64,000 bases of DNA, taken from the NCBI RefSeq assembly GCF_004137245.1, contig NZ_SDWS01000001.1, positions 248,001 to 312,000 on the forward strand, in the 5' to 3' direction. Both the position numbers and the translations under genes were made by a program. Shown here in pieces: positions 26,971 to 37,004 of the stretch (within the stretch, counting starts at the first letter, position 1; each line of letters opens with the position of its first letter). Under the pieces are notes generated by a model. That model worked only from the letters and a program-made list of their open reading frames with translations. It searched no databases and was not told the DNA's origin. This stretch comes from Nocardioides glacieisoli. GTDB lineage: Bacteria; Actinomycetota; Actinomycetes; Propionibacteriales; Nocardioidaceae.

Positions 26971-27142
26971 CCTGTCGCTTCTGCACCTGAAGGACCCGCC
27001 GAGCTGACGCTTGTGCGCACGGCGGACCCGCCGACCTGACGCTTGTGTACGCAGGCGAGCGTGCACAAGCGTCAGCTCGGCACCCCGCTGGTGTGCACAA
27101 GCGTCAGCTCGGCACCCCGCTGGCGTGCACAAGCGTCAGCTC
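26969..27142. repeat. Six-copy palindromic repeat array with 32-bp period
   Basis: Six copies of a 16-bp motif fill the gap between the convergent ftsY and glycosyltransferase genes. Three lie on the plus strand as GAGCTGACGCTTGTGC or close variants (starts 26969, 27001, 27033). Three lie inverted as GCACAAGCGTCAGCTC (starts 27063, 27095, 27127). Within each arm the period is exactly 32 bp. All three pairs share one centre at 27055.5. The innermost pair forms a hairpin of about 20 bp with a 6-nt loop (27053-27058). The first copy is degenerate and includes the ftsY stop. A role as bidirectional terminator or as a dispersed palindromic element is inferred. Confidence 0.85.
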
Positions 27143-27150
27143 GGCGCGGC

Positions 27151-30126
27151 TCAGGAGCGGGCGAGGATGCGGCGTACGGCGTCGTCGACGAGGGTCTCGG
27201 CCCGCTTGTCGAAGCTGTGCTCGGCCATCACCTGCTCGGCGATGACGCGGCGCGCGGCGTCGTCGGGGAACGCCTCATAGGGCGGCTGGACCAGGCGGGC
27301 GAGCTCGTGCTCGTTGTCGAAGGGGAGCACGAGGCCGCCGAAGATCTCCAGCCCGTCGATCCGGTCGCTGAGGATGCGCGCACCGCAGGCGGCGGCGTCG
27401 AAGAGGCGGTTGGAGGCGAAGCTGTCGCGGCGCATGTCGAGGTGGTGGTCGTTGAGGACGATCCCGGCCGAGGCGTAGAGCACGCCGACCTCGCGGTTGT
27501 CGACGCCGCCGGAGGCGATCTGCTCGCGCTCGACGAACTCGGTCCAGTCGTTGCCGTGGAGGGTGAGGTCGGCGCCGATGGCGAGCGCGCTGCGGACCGC
27601 GTAGCGGTAGACACCGCGGGAGTTGCCGACGAACAGCAGCGCCGGCCCGGTGTCGGGCTCGGCCCGGTCGGGGTGGAACCACCGCGTGTCGGTGCACTGG
27701 AGCAGCGGCTCGATGGTGGTGCCCCACTCGCGGGTCATCCGCTCCGCCCAGCTCGTGCTGGCGGCGTACACGTGGTCGAAGCCGGCGACCTCCTCCGGCG
27801 AGATCATGTCGGGGTGGCTGATGATCCACTCGACGTTGAGCAGGCCCGGCCGCGGTGCCACGCGATCGAGCCCGCGCAGCACGAGGAGCACGTCGTCGTG
27901 GTCGCGTGAGTCGCGCTCGCGAGCGTCGCGCCGGTCGATGGCGACGTGCTGGCCGCGGGTCTCGAGCGCGTCCGCGAGCGAGCGGGCGAAGTAGGTGTCG
28001 CCCCACCGGTCGCCGCGCTGCGCGGCAGGTGCGGCGATGTCGATGGCCCACCGGAGACGGGGCGGCGACTCATGGATCCCCTCGATCGGCCGCAGCACCA
28101 GCTCGGGCACCAGCGCCGACGCGGCGTCCGGGTCCTCCGGGTCCGCCGTGAGGCGACGGCTGCGCTCGTCGGTGACCTCGAGACCGGCGCGGCGCAGCAG
28201 CTCGGGCGCCTCGTCCGGCCCCGGTGCGGCGGGGCTCCGGGTCAGCGACGACATCGCGCCGATGAGCTCGTCGGGCGTGGCGTAGGGGGTGCGCGAGGTG
28301 ATCACGGCCTCGGGCACGACGACCGACCCGCCCAGCCCGGCCTGCCGCGCGCGCAGGCCGAGGTCGGTCTCGGCCAGCGCCGACCGGAAGCGGGCGTCGA
28401 GCCCGCGCAGCGCGACGGCGTCCTCCGTGCGCAGCGCGACCAGGGGAGCGGCGGGGGCGGCGACGGCGCTGCGCCCGATGCGTACGGCGTCGCTCGTCGG
28501 CAGCCCCGCGAGGAAGAGCTCGGGGTGGGGGTTGACCGCGGTGAAGCGGGCGCCGGCGCTGAGGACCACGCCGTCGAGGTCCACGACCAGCGGCTGCGCG
28601 ACCGCCACGCCGGGCTCGCGCACGACCTCGGCGAGGCGGGCCGCGATCGGCTGGCGCGGCGGCATCGCCTCGGGGCGCACCAGCACGAGGGTGCTGCCCG
28701 TCGCCTGCGAGATGCCGATGTTGGTGGCCGCAGACATCGACACCGGCGTCGGCACCGAGACGAACCGCGCGCCGGAGATGATCGCGGCGACGGAGGCCGC
28801 GAGCACGTGGTGCGCCCGGCGGAGTCGTACGCCGACCAGGATGAGCTCGACGCCCTCCCGGGGCACCGAGCTCAGCCACTCGACGGTGCGGCGTGGCTCG
28901 GGTCCCACCGGCATCACGTGGGTGACCAGGGTGTCGGACGTCTCGCGCGCGGAGGTGGTCCAGTCGACGAGCTGACGCTCGAGGACGACGGAGTCCCAGT
29001 CGTCGCCGAGGTCGGGCGGGCCGGGGTCCGGCCGCTTGAGGACGGGTACGTCGACGGGCAGCGGGTCGTGGTCGCGCGAGAGCCGCAGCACCATGTCGCG
29101 CTCGACCGACCCGCCGAGCCCCTCGTCGAAGCCGCCGACGTCCTTGATGGCGGCCCGGCGCAGCAGGGCGGTCGCGAGGTCGACCGGTCGACCGCCGAGC
29201 AGCTCGGCCCGGTCGCGTGCCACGGCGCCGGCCCCGGCGAGCACCGCCGCGGCGTCGGAGCGGTGGGCGTGGGCGACCAGCGAGCCCAGCATGTCGGGCA
29301 GCCAGTGGCGACCGAGCGGGAGGAAGGCGACGTGCTCGGCGGTGCCGTGCTCGAGCGCGACGTTGAGGGCGCGGGCGTGGGAGCAGCGGGACTCGCGCAC
29401 CACGGTGATGCGGTCGTCGAAGGCGGCGATGCCCTGGAGCACGGCGGCGGTGTCGTCGAGCGAGCCGCGGTCGACCGCCACGAGGTGCCAGTCGGTGAAG
29501 GTCTGTGCCTGCAGCGACGCGACCGTCTCCCGCACCAGCGGGCCGGCGTCCTGCGTCGCCATCACGACGGTCACGGCGGGGGAGGTGCCAAGAGTGGCCG
29601 GGAGCGCCGGGGTCGGGCCGACGAGCGGGGGCCGGTCCAGCACGACCTCGCGCCGCCACGCGGCGGCCGCGTCGATCGCCGCCGCGCGGTAGGTCCCCCA
29701 GGAGACCTTCCTGGGCAGGATCCGCGTCGGCAGCACGGTGCCGGGGGCGGACACCGACAGCCAGTAGGACAGCGCGCCGTAGGGGTGGTGGCGGGCCTCG
29801 GGATGGGTCGCGAAGATGATCCGCGGGTCGACGAGCGGGTGGGGCGCGATCCTGTTGCGACGGCGCCGCTCCGAGACGTACCAGAGGACGGGGTGCTGGC
29901 CGAGGCGCTGCCACGACCGTCGGCGCCCGATCCACTGCGCCTCGAAGAGCGGGTGCGGCGAGACGTCGCCGGCCGCCACGGCCGCGCGCGCCGCCTCCTG
30001 CACCGAGTCGAACGTCGTGCCGAGCTGCGCACCGACGTAGCCGGCGTCGATCAGCCCGGACTCGACCAGGACGGTCTCGGCGTCGTCGAGCCGCACCTGG
30101 CTCGGCCGGCGACGCTCACCGCGCAT
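27151..30126 (-). CDS. Multidomain glycosyltransferase (GT2-like plus GT1/CgeB-like)
   Basis: This 991-residue protein has several parts. Residues about 1-180 resemble N-terminal regions of polysaccharide glycosyltransferases. Residues about 185-400 form a GT2-like domain starting AVTVVMATQDAGPLVRETVA. Residues about 400-600 look like a second, more divergent GT-A region. Residues about 690-990 form a GT-B-like C-terminal domain with ALLFVGNSRGVYRYAV and RLFDAAACGARILSD, like CgeB-type transferases. It probably builds a cell-surface polysaccharide together with the RgpF-like protein, whose gene it overlaps by 11 bp. The acceptor and sugar are unknown. Confidence 0.75.
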   Translation of the reverse strand: MRGERRRPSQVRLDDAETVLVESGLIDAGYVGAQLGTTFDSVQEAARAAVAAGDVSPHPLFEAQWIGRRRSWQRLGQHPVLWYVSERRRRNRIAPHPLVDPRIIFATHPEARHHPYGALSYWLSVSAPGTVLPTRILPRKVSWGTYRAAAIDAAAAWRREVVLDRPPLVGPTPALPATLGTSPAVTVVMATQDAGPLVRETVASLQAQTFTDWHLVAVDRGSLDDTAAVLQGIAAFDDRITVVRESRCSHARALNVALEHGTAEHVAFLPLGRHWLPDMLGSLVAHAHRSDAAAVLAGAGAVARDRAELLGGRPVDLATALLRRAAIKDVGGFDEGLGGSVERDMVLRLSRDHDPLPVDVPVLKRPDPGPPDLGDDWDSVVLERQLVDWTTSARETSDTLVTHVMPVGPEPRRTVEWLSSVPREGVELILVGVRLRRAHHVLAASVAAIISGARFVSVPTPVSMSAATNIGISQATGSTLVLVRPEAMPPRQPIAARLAEVVREPGVAVAQPLVVDLDGVVLSAGARFTAVNPHPELFLAGLPTSDAVRIGRSAVAAPAAPLVALRTEDAVALRGLDARFRSALAETDLGLRARQAGLGGSVVVPEAVITSRTPYATPDELIGAMSSLTRSPAAPGPDEAPELLRRAGLEVTDERSRRLTADPEDPDAASALVPELVLRPIEGIHESPPRLRWAIDIAAPAAQRGDRWGDTYFARSLADALETRGQHVAIDRRDARERDSRDHDDVLLVLRGLDRVAPRPGLLNVEWIISHPDMISPEEVAGFDHVYAASTSWAERMTREWGTTIEPLLQCTDTRWFHPDRAEPDTGPALLFVGNSRGVYRYAVRSALAIGADLTLHGNDWTEFVEREQIASGGVDNREVGVLYASAGIVLNDHHLDMRRDSFASNRLFDAAACGARILSDRIDGLEIFGGLVLPFDNEHELARLVQPPYEAFPDDAARRVIAEQVMAEHSFDKRAETLVDDAVRRILARS

Positions 30127-31060
30127 CGGAGTACCTCACGCGGGGGAAGAGCGGCTCGAGGGCGAGCGGTGTGGGGAGCAGGCGCTCGGTGTCGCGCAGC
30201 GGGTAGTACTGGGCGGTCTCGTCGAGGAACTCGCGGACGCCGTCGAAGCGCTGCGGGAAGCGCCGCTCGCACAGCTCGAGCAGGCGCTTGGCGTCGAGGT
30301 TGTAGGGGTCGTAGCGGAGGGTGTCGATCTTGACGTAGGGCAGGCGCGCGTTGTCGAGCACGCGGTCGGCCAGGCTGCGGGCAGGGTTCCAGGGCTCGTT
30401 GGCGCGCTCGCGCCACTCGCGCACCTCGGCGCGCGTGCGCGGGAAGTGGGAGCGGTGCGCGGCCCACCAGCGCATCCGCTCGCGGGCGATCCGCTGGTCC
30501 TCGGGCGTCTCGACGAAGTAGGTGTCGGACGTGAAGCCCGCCTCGTAGAGCCGGCGCGACATGCCGACCTCGTAGCGCCGGATGACCTGGCGGCGCTTGG
30601 AGATCGGCTCCATCTCCTCCCAGAAGGTCGTGAAGGCGCGCGAGCCGACCACCCACGGGCGGAAGGCGATGAAGAAGGACTGGATGTGGGGCGCCACGCG
30701 CTCGGCGCCGGTGAGCCCCCAGAAGTCGCACGGCCGCGTGGCCATCTCCTCGAACACCGGGTCGTAGGAGTCGAGCGCGAAGACGTAGGTGTCGTTGCAG
30801 ACCACCACCTCGTCGTACGCCGTCAGGTCCCCAGCGGCGTCGAGGCCGACCTTGTAGCTGAAGAAGTCGTAGCCGTAGTTGGCGCGCTCGACGAGGACCG
30901 CGCGCTCGGACAACCAGGCGCGGGCCGAGTCCTGCAGCGTCGCCGTCGTGCAGACCAGGAGCGTGTCGACCGAGGCGGCCAGCGCCTCGACCTGCCCGCG
31001 CACGTGCGGACGCAGCTCCCCGGCCACGTCGAAGTGCGCCATCACGGCCAGTCTGGACAC
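30116..31060 (-). CDS. RgpF-like rhamnan synthesis protein
   Basis: This 314-residue protein matches the RgpF family by AVMAHFDVAGELRPHVRGQV at the N-terminus and ANYGYDFFSYKVGLDAAGDL, VVCNDTYVFAL and FWGLTGAERVAPHIQSFFIA in the core. RgpF proteins act in synthesis of rhamnose-containing cell-wall polysaccharides. The GTG at 31060 is preferred over an ATG at 31042 because TAGTGT (31072-31067) ends 6 nt before it, a leaderless arrangement. The gene starts the two-gene unit with the large glycosyltransferase and is divergent from amtB. Confidence 0.8.
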   Translation of the reverse strand: MSRLAVMAHFDVAGELRPHVRGQVEALAASVDTLLVCTTATLQDSARAWLSERAVLVERANYGYDFFSYKVGLDAAGDLTAYDEVVVCNDTYVFALDSYDPVFEEMATRPCDFWGLTGAERVAPHIQSFFIAFRPWVVGSRAFTTFWEEMEPISKRRQVIRRYEVGMSRRLYEAGFTSDTYFVETPEDQRIARERMRWWAAHRSHFPRTRAEVREWRERANEPWNPARSLADRVLDNARLPYVKIDTLRYDPYNLDAKRLLELCERRFPQRFDGVREFLDETAQYYPLRDTERLLPTPLALEPLFPRVRYSDAR

Positions 31061-32940
<1,880 letters not shown>

Positions 32941-32968
32941 TGGCAACGACCCTCTCGGGGCCGCCGGC

Positions 32969-35191
32969 ATGACCGCAGCACAGCGCCAGACCAGGGCCAC
33001 CTCGGCCGACGAGCTCTGCCGCGAGGCGTACGCCGCCTCCGCAGGGCCCGTCGCCGGGGTGGCCCTGGTCGCGGTCGGCGGCTACGGGCGCGGCGAGCTC
33101 GCACCCCACTCCGACCTCGACGTGGTGCTCGTCCACGAGGACGACGTCGACCTCGGCGAGCTCGGTAGTGCCCTCTGGTACCCCCTGTGGGACTCCGGGC
33201 GCCGGCTCGACCACTCGGTGCGCTCGATGGGCGAGGTCGTGGACGCCGCGGCCGACCTGCGGGTCGCGCTGGGGCTCCTCGACGTACGCCACCTCGCGGG
33301 CGACCCGGGCCTCACGCTCCGGCTGCGCACCACGATGCTCGCCGACTGGCGGCGGCAGGCGCGCACGCGGCTGCCCGAGCTCAAGGCACTGACCCGCAAG
33401 CGCCACGACGTCACCGGCGAGCTCGCGCACGCCTCGGTGCCCGACGTGAAGGAGGCCGAGGGCGGCCTGCGCGACGCGGGGGTGCTCAAGGCGATCGAGG
33501 CGAGCTGGCTCGTCGACGCCTCCACCCCGGCCCTCGAGGCCGCGCGGCTGATGCTGCTCGACGTCCGCGACGAGGTGCAGGACCTCGCCGGCCGGCCGAG
33601 CGACCGGATCGCGCCCGAGATGTGGGTCCCGCTGGCCGAGCGCCTCGACCTCCCCGACGCCGAGGCCGCCCAGCGCCACGTGCGCTCCCTCGGTCGCCGG
33701 ATCACGCACCTGTCGCGCCTGGCGTGGCGGCGTACGGACGCGGTGACCACGTCGGCACGCGGCGAGAAGGGACGCCGTACGCCGGCCCTCGAGCGCATCG
33801 CGCCCGGCATCGCGCTCTCCCGGGGCGAGGTCGTGCTCGACGCGGGGACCAAGCCGGGCGACGACCCGACCCTGCTCCTGCGGGCCGCCGCGGAGGCCGC
33901 GTCCCGCGACGCAGTGCTCGCGCCGACCACCGCCGCCCGCCTCGTCCGCGAGGGCGCCCCGCTGCCGGTGCCGTGGCCCGCCGGCGCCCGAGACGCCCTC
34001 GTGCGCCTGCTCGCGAGCGGTCCCGGACTGCTGCCCGTCTGGGAGACCCTCGACGAGATCGAGGGGATCGCGACGTTCCTGCCCGAGTGGGAGAACATCC
34101 GCCTGCTGCCGCACGCCTCGGCGATCCATCGCTTCACCGTCGACCGCCACGTCGTCGAGACCTGCGCCGAGGCGGGCTCGCTCATCCGCACGGTCCGGCG
34201 CCCCGACCTGCTCCTCGTGGCCGCGCTGCTGCACGACATCGGCAAGGGCTCACTGCACGACCACTCCGTCGCCGGCGAGCCGGTGGCGCGGAAGATCGTC
34301 TCGCGGATGGGCTTCACCGACCTCGACGCCGAGGTCGTGGCCTCCCTCGTCCGCTGGCACCTGCTGCTCGCCGACCTCGCCACCACGCGCGACCCCGACG
34401 ACCCGGCGACGACCACCGAGCTGCTCACCCACGTGCCCGACGCCGCCAGCCTCGACCTGCTCCGTGCGCTCACCGAGGCCGATGCCCGCGCGACCTCGCC
34501 GCAGGCCTGGACGACGTGGCGCGCCTCGCTCGTCGACCGGCTGGTGCTGCGGGCCGACACCGTCCTCGGCGCGGAGGCGAGCCCGGTCCCCCCGGTGGAG
34601 GTGGTCCCCGTGCCCGACGTCGTACGACGTGACCCGGGCGCGGTCTCGGTCTCGGTCGAGCCCCACGCGGTCGGCGCGACGGTCACGGTCGTCGCCGCCG
34701 ACCGGGTCGGGCTGCTCGCCGACGTCGCCGGCGGGCTCGCGGCCCTGCGGGTGCCCGTCCACGCGGCGCGGGCGTGGGCACAGGTCGACGCCGAGGGGGA
34801 GTGGGGCGTCAGCGCGTGGGAGGTGCCCGACGCCTACCTCGACGCGACGAAGGTCCGTGACCGGATCCGCCGGGTCGTCGAGGGCAGCCAGCGGCTGCCC
34901 GACCTGCCGGAGCGACCGGAGGGCGAGCTCCCGCCGATCGTCGAGGTGCGCGCCGACGCCTCCCGCGCCTCGCTCGTGCTGGAGATCCGGACCTCCGACC
35001 GCCCGGGCGTGGTGCACCGCGTGCTCACCACGCTCGCCGGGCTGGGCCTGACCGTGGCCTCGGCGCACGTCTCGACGCTCGGCCCGCAGGCGGTCGACGT
35101 GTTCTACGTCCAGGAGGACGGCGGCGTCCGGCCGACGGAGGAGCGCGCCGCGGCGGCAGCCCACGCCGTACGCACCGCGCTCGGCGGCTGA
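32969..35191 (+). CDS. glnD: PII nucleotidyltransferase/adenylyl-removing enzyme GlnD
   Basis: This 740-residue protein is shorter than the enterobacterial enzyme of about 890 residues. The order of parts is: nucleotidyltransferase domain with VGGYGRGELAPHSDLDVVLV; a helical linker with the GlnD marker DVKEAEGGLRDAG; an HD domain with LLHDIGKGSLHDHS; and two C-terminal ACT domains (about 550-620 and 665-730) that sense glutamine. It modifies and demodifies PII. The ATG at 32969 lies 28 nt after glnB. An ATG overlapping the glnB stop is out of frame. The gene closes the amtB-glnB-glnD operon. Confidence 0.93.
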   Translation: MTAAQRQTRATSADELCREAYAASAGPVAGVALVAVGGYGRGELAPHSDLDVVLVHEDDVDLGELGSALWYPLWDSGRRLDHSVRSMGEVVDAAADLRVALGLLDVRHLAGDPGLTLRLRTTMLADWRRQARTRLPELKALTRKRHDVTGELAHASVPDVKEAEGGLRDAGVLKAIEASWLVDASTPALEAARLMLLDVRDEVQDLAGRPSDRIAPEMWVPLAERLDLPDAEAAQRHVRSLGRRITHLSRLAWRRTDAVTTSARGEKGRRTPALERIAPGIALSRGEVVLDAGTKPGDDPTLLLRAAAEAASRDAVLAPTTAARLVREGAPLPVPWPAGARDALVRLLASGPGLLPVWETLDEIEGIATFLPEWENIRLLPHASAIHRFTVDRHVVETCAEAGSLIRTVRRPDLLLVAALLHDIGKGSLHDHSVAGEPVARKIVSRMGFTDLDAEVVASLVRWHLLLADLATTRDPDDPATTTELLTHVPDAASLDLLRALTEADARATSPQAWTTWRASLVDRLVLRADTVLGAEASPVPPVEVVPVPDVVRRDPGAVSVSVEPHAVGATVTVVAADRVGLLADVAGGLAALRVPVHAARAWAQVDAEGEWGVSAWEVPDAYLDATKVRDRIRRVVEGSQRLPDLPERPEGELPPIVEVRADASRASLVLEIRTSDRPGVVHRVLTTLAGLGLTVASAHVSTLGPQAVDVFYVQEDGGVRPTEERAAAAAHAVRTALGG

Positions 35192-35212
35192 GTGAGACGC
35201 AGGTCCGGCCGT

Positions 35213-35218
35213 TAGTCT
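35213..35218 (+). promoter_or_regulatory. Predicted -10 box of ffh
   Basis: TAGTCT lies 21 nt after the glnD stop and predicts a leader of about 37 nt for ffh, with GCGAGGG upstream of the GTG start. Confidence 0.4.
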
Positions 35219-35261
35219 TGGCCGTCGTAACACCCACCGATGCGAGGGACTGACCCACACC

Positions 35262-36830
35262 GTGTTCGCCACACTCTCCGACCGCCTTGCCGACACCTTC
35301 AAGAACCTGCGGGGCAAGGGCCGGCTCTCCGAGGCCGACATCGACGCCACCGCGCGCGAGATCCGCATCGCGCTGCTCGAGGCCGACGTCGCGCTCCCCG
35401 TCGTCAAGGAGTTCGTCGGCGCGGTGAAGGAGCGGGCCCGCTCCGAGGAGGTCAGCGGGGCGCTCAACCCGGCGCAGCAGATCATCAAGATCGTCCACGA
35501 GGAGCTCGTGACGATCCTGGGCGGCGAGACCCGCCGGCTGCGCTATGCGAAGACCGGCCCGACCGTCATCATGCTCGCCGGCCTCCAGGGCGCCGGCAAG
35601 ACGACCCTGGCCGCCAAGCTCGCGCACTGGCTCAAGGAGCAGGACAAGACCCCGGTCCTCGTCGCGGCCGACCTCCAGCGCCCCAACGCGGTCCAGCAGC
35701 TCCAGGTCAACGGTGAGCGCGTCGGCGTGCCCGTATTCGCCCCCGAGCCGGGCAATGGCACCGGCAACCCCGTCGACGTCGCCCGCGCCTCGATCGAGGA
35801 GGCGAAGCGCAAGCTCTACGACGTCGTCATCATCGACACCGCCGGTCGCCTCGGTGTCGACGAGACCCTCATGCAGCAGGCCGCGGACATCCGCGACGCC
35901 GTGCAGCCCGACGAGGTGCTCTTCGTCGTCGACGCGATGATCGGCCAGGACGCGGTCGTCACCGCGCAGGCCTTCCTCGACGGCGTCGGCTACGACGGCG
36001 TGGTGCTCACCAAGCTCGACGGCGACGCCCGCGGTGGTGCGGCCCTGTCGATCCGCTCGATCACCGGCAAGCCGGTCATGTTCGCCTCCAGCGGCGAGAA
36101 GATGACCGACTTCGACCTGTTCCACCCCGACCGGATGGCCTCGCGCATCCTCGACATGGGCGACATGCTCACCCTGATCGAGCAGGCCGAGAAGGCGTTC
36201 GACTCCGAGCAGTCGATGAAGACCGCCGAGAAGCTGGCCACGAAGGGCGGCTTCACGCTGGAGGACTTCCTCCAGCAGATGATGCAGCTCCGCAAGCTCG
36301 GCTCGATGACCAAGATCATGGGGATGCTCCCCGGCATGGGTCAGTTCCGCGACCAGCTCGAGAACTTCGACGAGCGCGAGATCGACCGCATCCAGGCGAT
36401 CATCCAGTCGATGACGCCGGCCGAGCGGGACAACCCGAAGATCATCGACGGCTCGCGCCGCGCCCGCATCGCCAAGGGCTCCGGCCGCCAGGTCTCCGAC
36501 GTCAACCAGCTCGTCGACCGCTTCTTCGAGGCGCGCAAGATGATGGAGTCGATGGCCAAGGGCGGCGGGATGCCGGGCATGCCCGGGATGCCGGGCCTCC
36601 CGGCAGCCGGAGGCAAGCGGGCCGGTGCCAAGCAGCAGGCCAAGAAGGGCAAGGGCAAGCGTGGCTCGGGCAACCCCGCCAAGGCCGCCCAGCAGGCCGC
36701 GGCGCAGAAGGCCGCCGCGGCGGAGAAGGCCGGCAACCCCTTCGGCAATCCCGACGGCGCCGAGGTCGACTACGAGAAGGCCGCCGAGCAGCTCAACCTG
36801 CCGAAGGACTTCTCGAAGTTCCTGAAGTGA
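35262..36830 (+). CDS. ffh: Signal recognition particle protein Ffh
   Basis: This 522-residue GTPase binds 4.5S RNA and signal peptides of nascent membrane proteins. The N domain starts MFATLSDRLADTFKNLRGKG. The G domain has GLQGAGKT (107-114), DLQRPNAVQQLQV, DTAGRLGVDETLM and TKLDGDARGGA. The M domain has the methionine-rich LQQMMQLRKLGSMTKIMGML and the RNA-binding SRRARIAKGSG. The C-terminal tail is extended and rich in Gly, Met, Ala and Lys. GTG is the start. The gene for the 4.5S RNA was not found here. Confidence 0.95.
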   Translation: MFATLSDRLADTFKNLRGKGRLSEADIDATAREIRIALLEADVALPVVKEFVGAVKERARSEEVSGALNPAQQIIKIVHEELVTILGGETRRLRYAKTGPTVIMLAGLQGAGKTTLAAKLAHWLKEQDKTPVLVAADLQRPNAVQQLQVNGERVGVPVFAPEPGNGTGNPVDVARASIEEAKRKLYDVVIIDTAGRLGVDETLMQQAADIRDAVQPDEVLFVVDAMIGQDAVVTAQAFLDGVGYDGVVLTKLDGDARGGAALSIRSITGKPVMFASSGEKMTDFDLFHPDRMASRILDMGDMLTLIEQAEKAFDSEQSMKTAEKLATKGGFTLEDFLQQMMQLRKLGSMTKIMGMLPGMGQFRDQLENFDEREIDRIQAIIQSMTPAERDNPKIIDGSRRARIAKGSGRQVSDVNQLVDRFFEARKMMESMAKGGGMPGMPGMPGLPAAGGKRAGAKQQAKKGKGKRGSGNPAKAAQQAAAQKAAAAEKAGNPFGNPDGAEVDYEKAAEQLNLPKDFSKFLK

Positions 36831-36842
36831 GACGCCCAGTCG

Positions 36843-36915
36843 GTCACGAGCGCAGCGAGTGACGGGCGTGGGGGCGGCCAGATTGAGCAAGCGACGCGGC
36901 TGAGGCACGAAGCCG
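36843..36915 (-). repeat. Dispersed intergenic repeat, copy 1
   Basis: On the minus strand this reads CGGCTTCGTGCCTCAG, 16 nt, ATCTGGCCG, then a GC-rich end containing CACGCC and a GTCAC...GTGAC inverted repeat (36843-36863). The same words in the same order occur at 63191-63262. The rest of the gap to the aminopeptidase (36916-37004) is locally AT-rich and has GGTTG...CAACC arms. No gene was seen there. Confidence 0.6.
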
Positions 36916-37004
36916 TACGAGCGCGTCGAAATATCTGGTATCAACCCGCCCGTCAGGAACTCCTTGCTGGTTGAGTGTGCAACCACGTCGATGAGGGAGA
37001 CCTG

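Noticed and set aside
26969..27142. CRISPR array
   Set aside because: Repeats are only 16 bp, half of them are inverted, the spacers resemble each other and no cas gene is nearby.
27946..30333. A 795-codon open frame on the plus strand
   Set aside because: It is antisense to the large glycosyltransferase, shows no domain motif and has shadow-frame composition.
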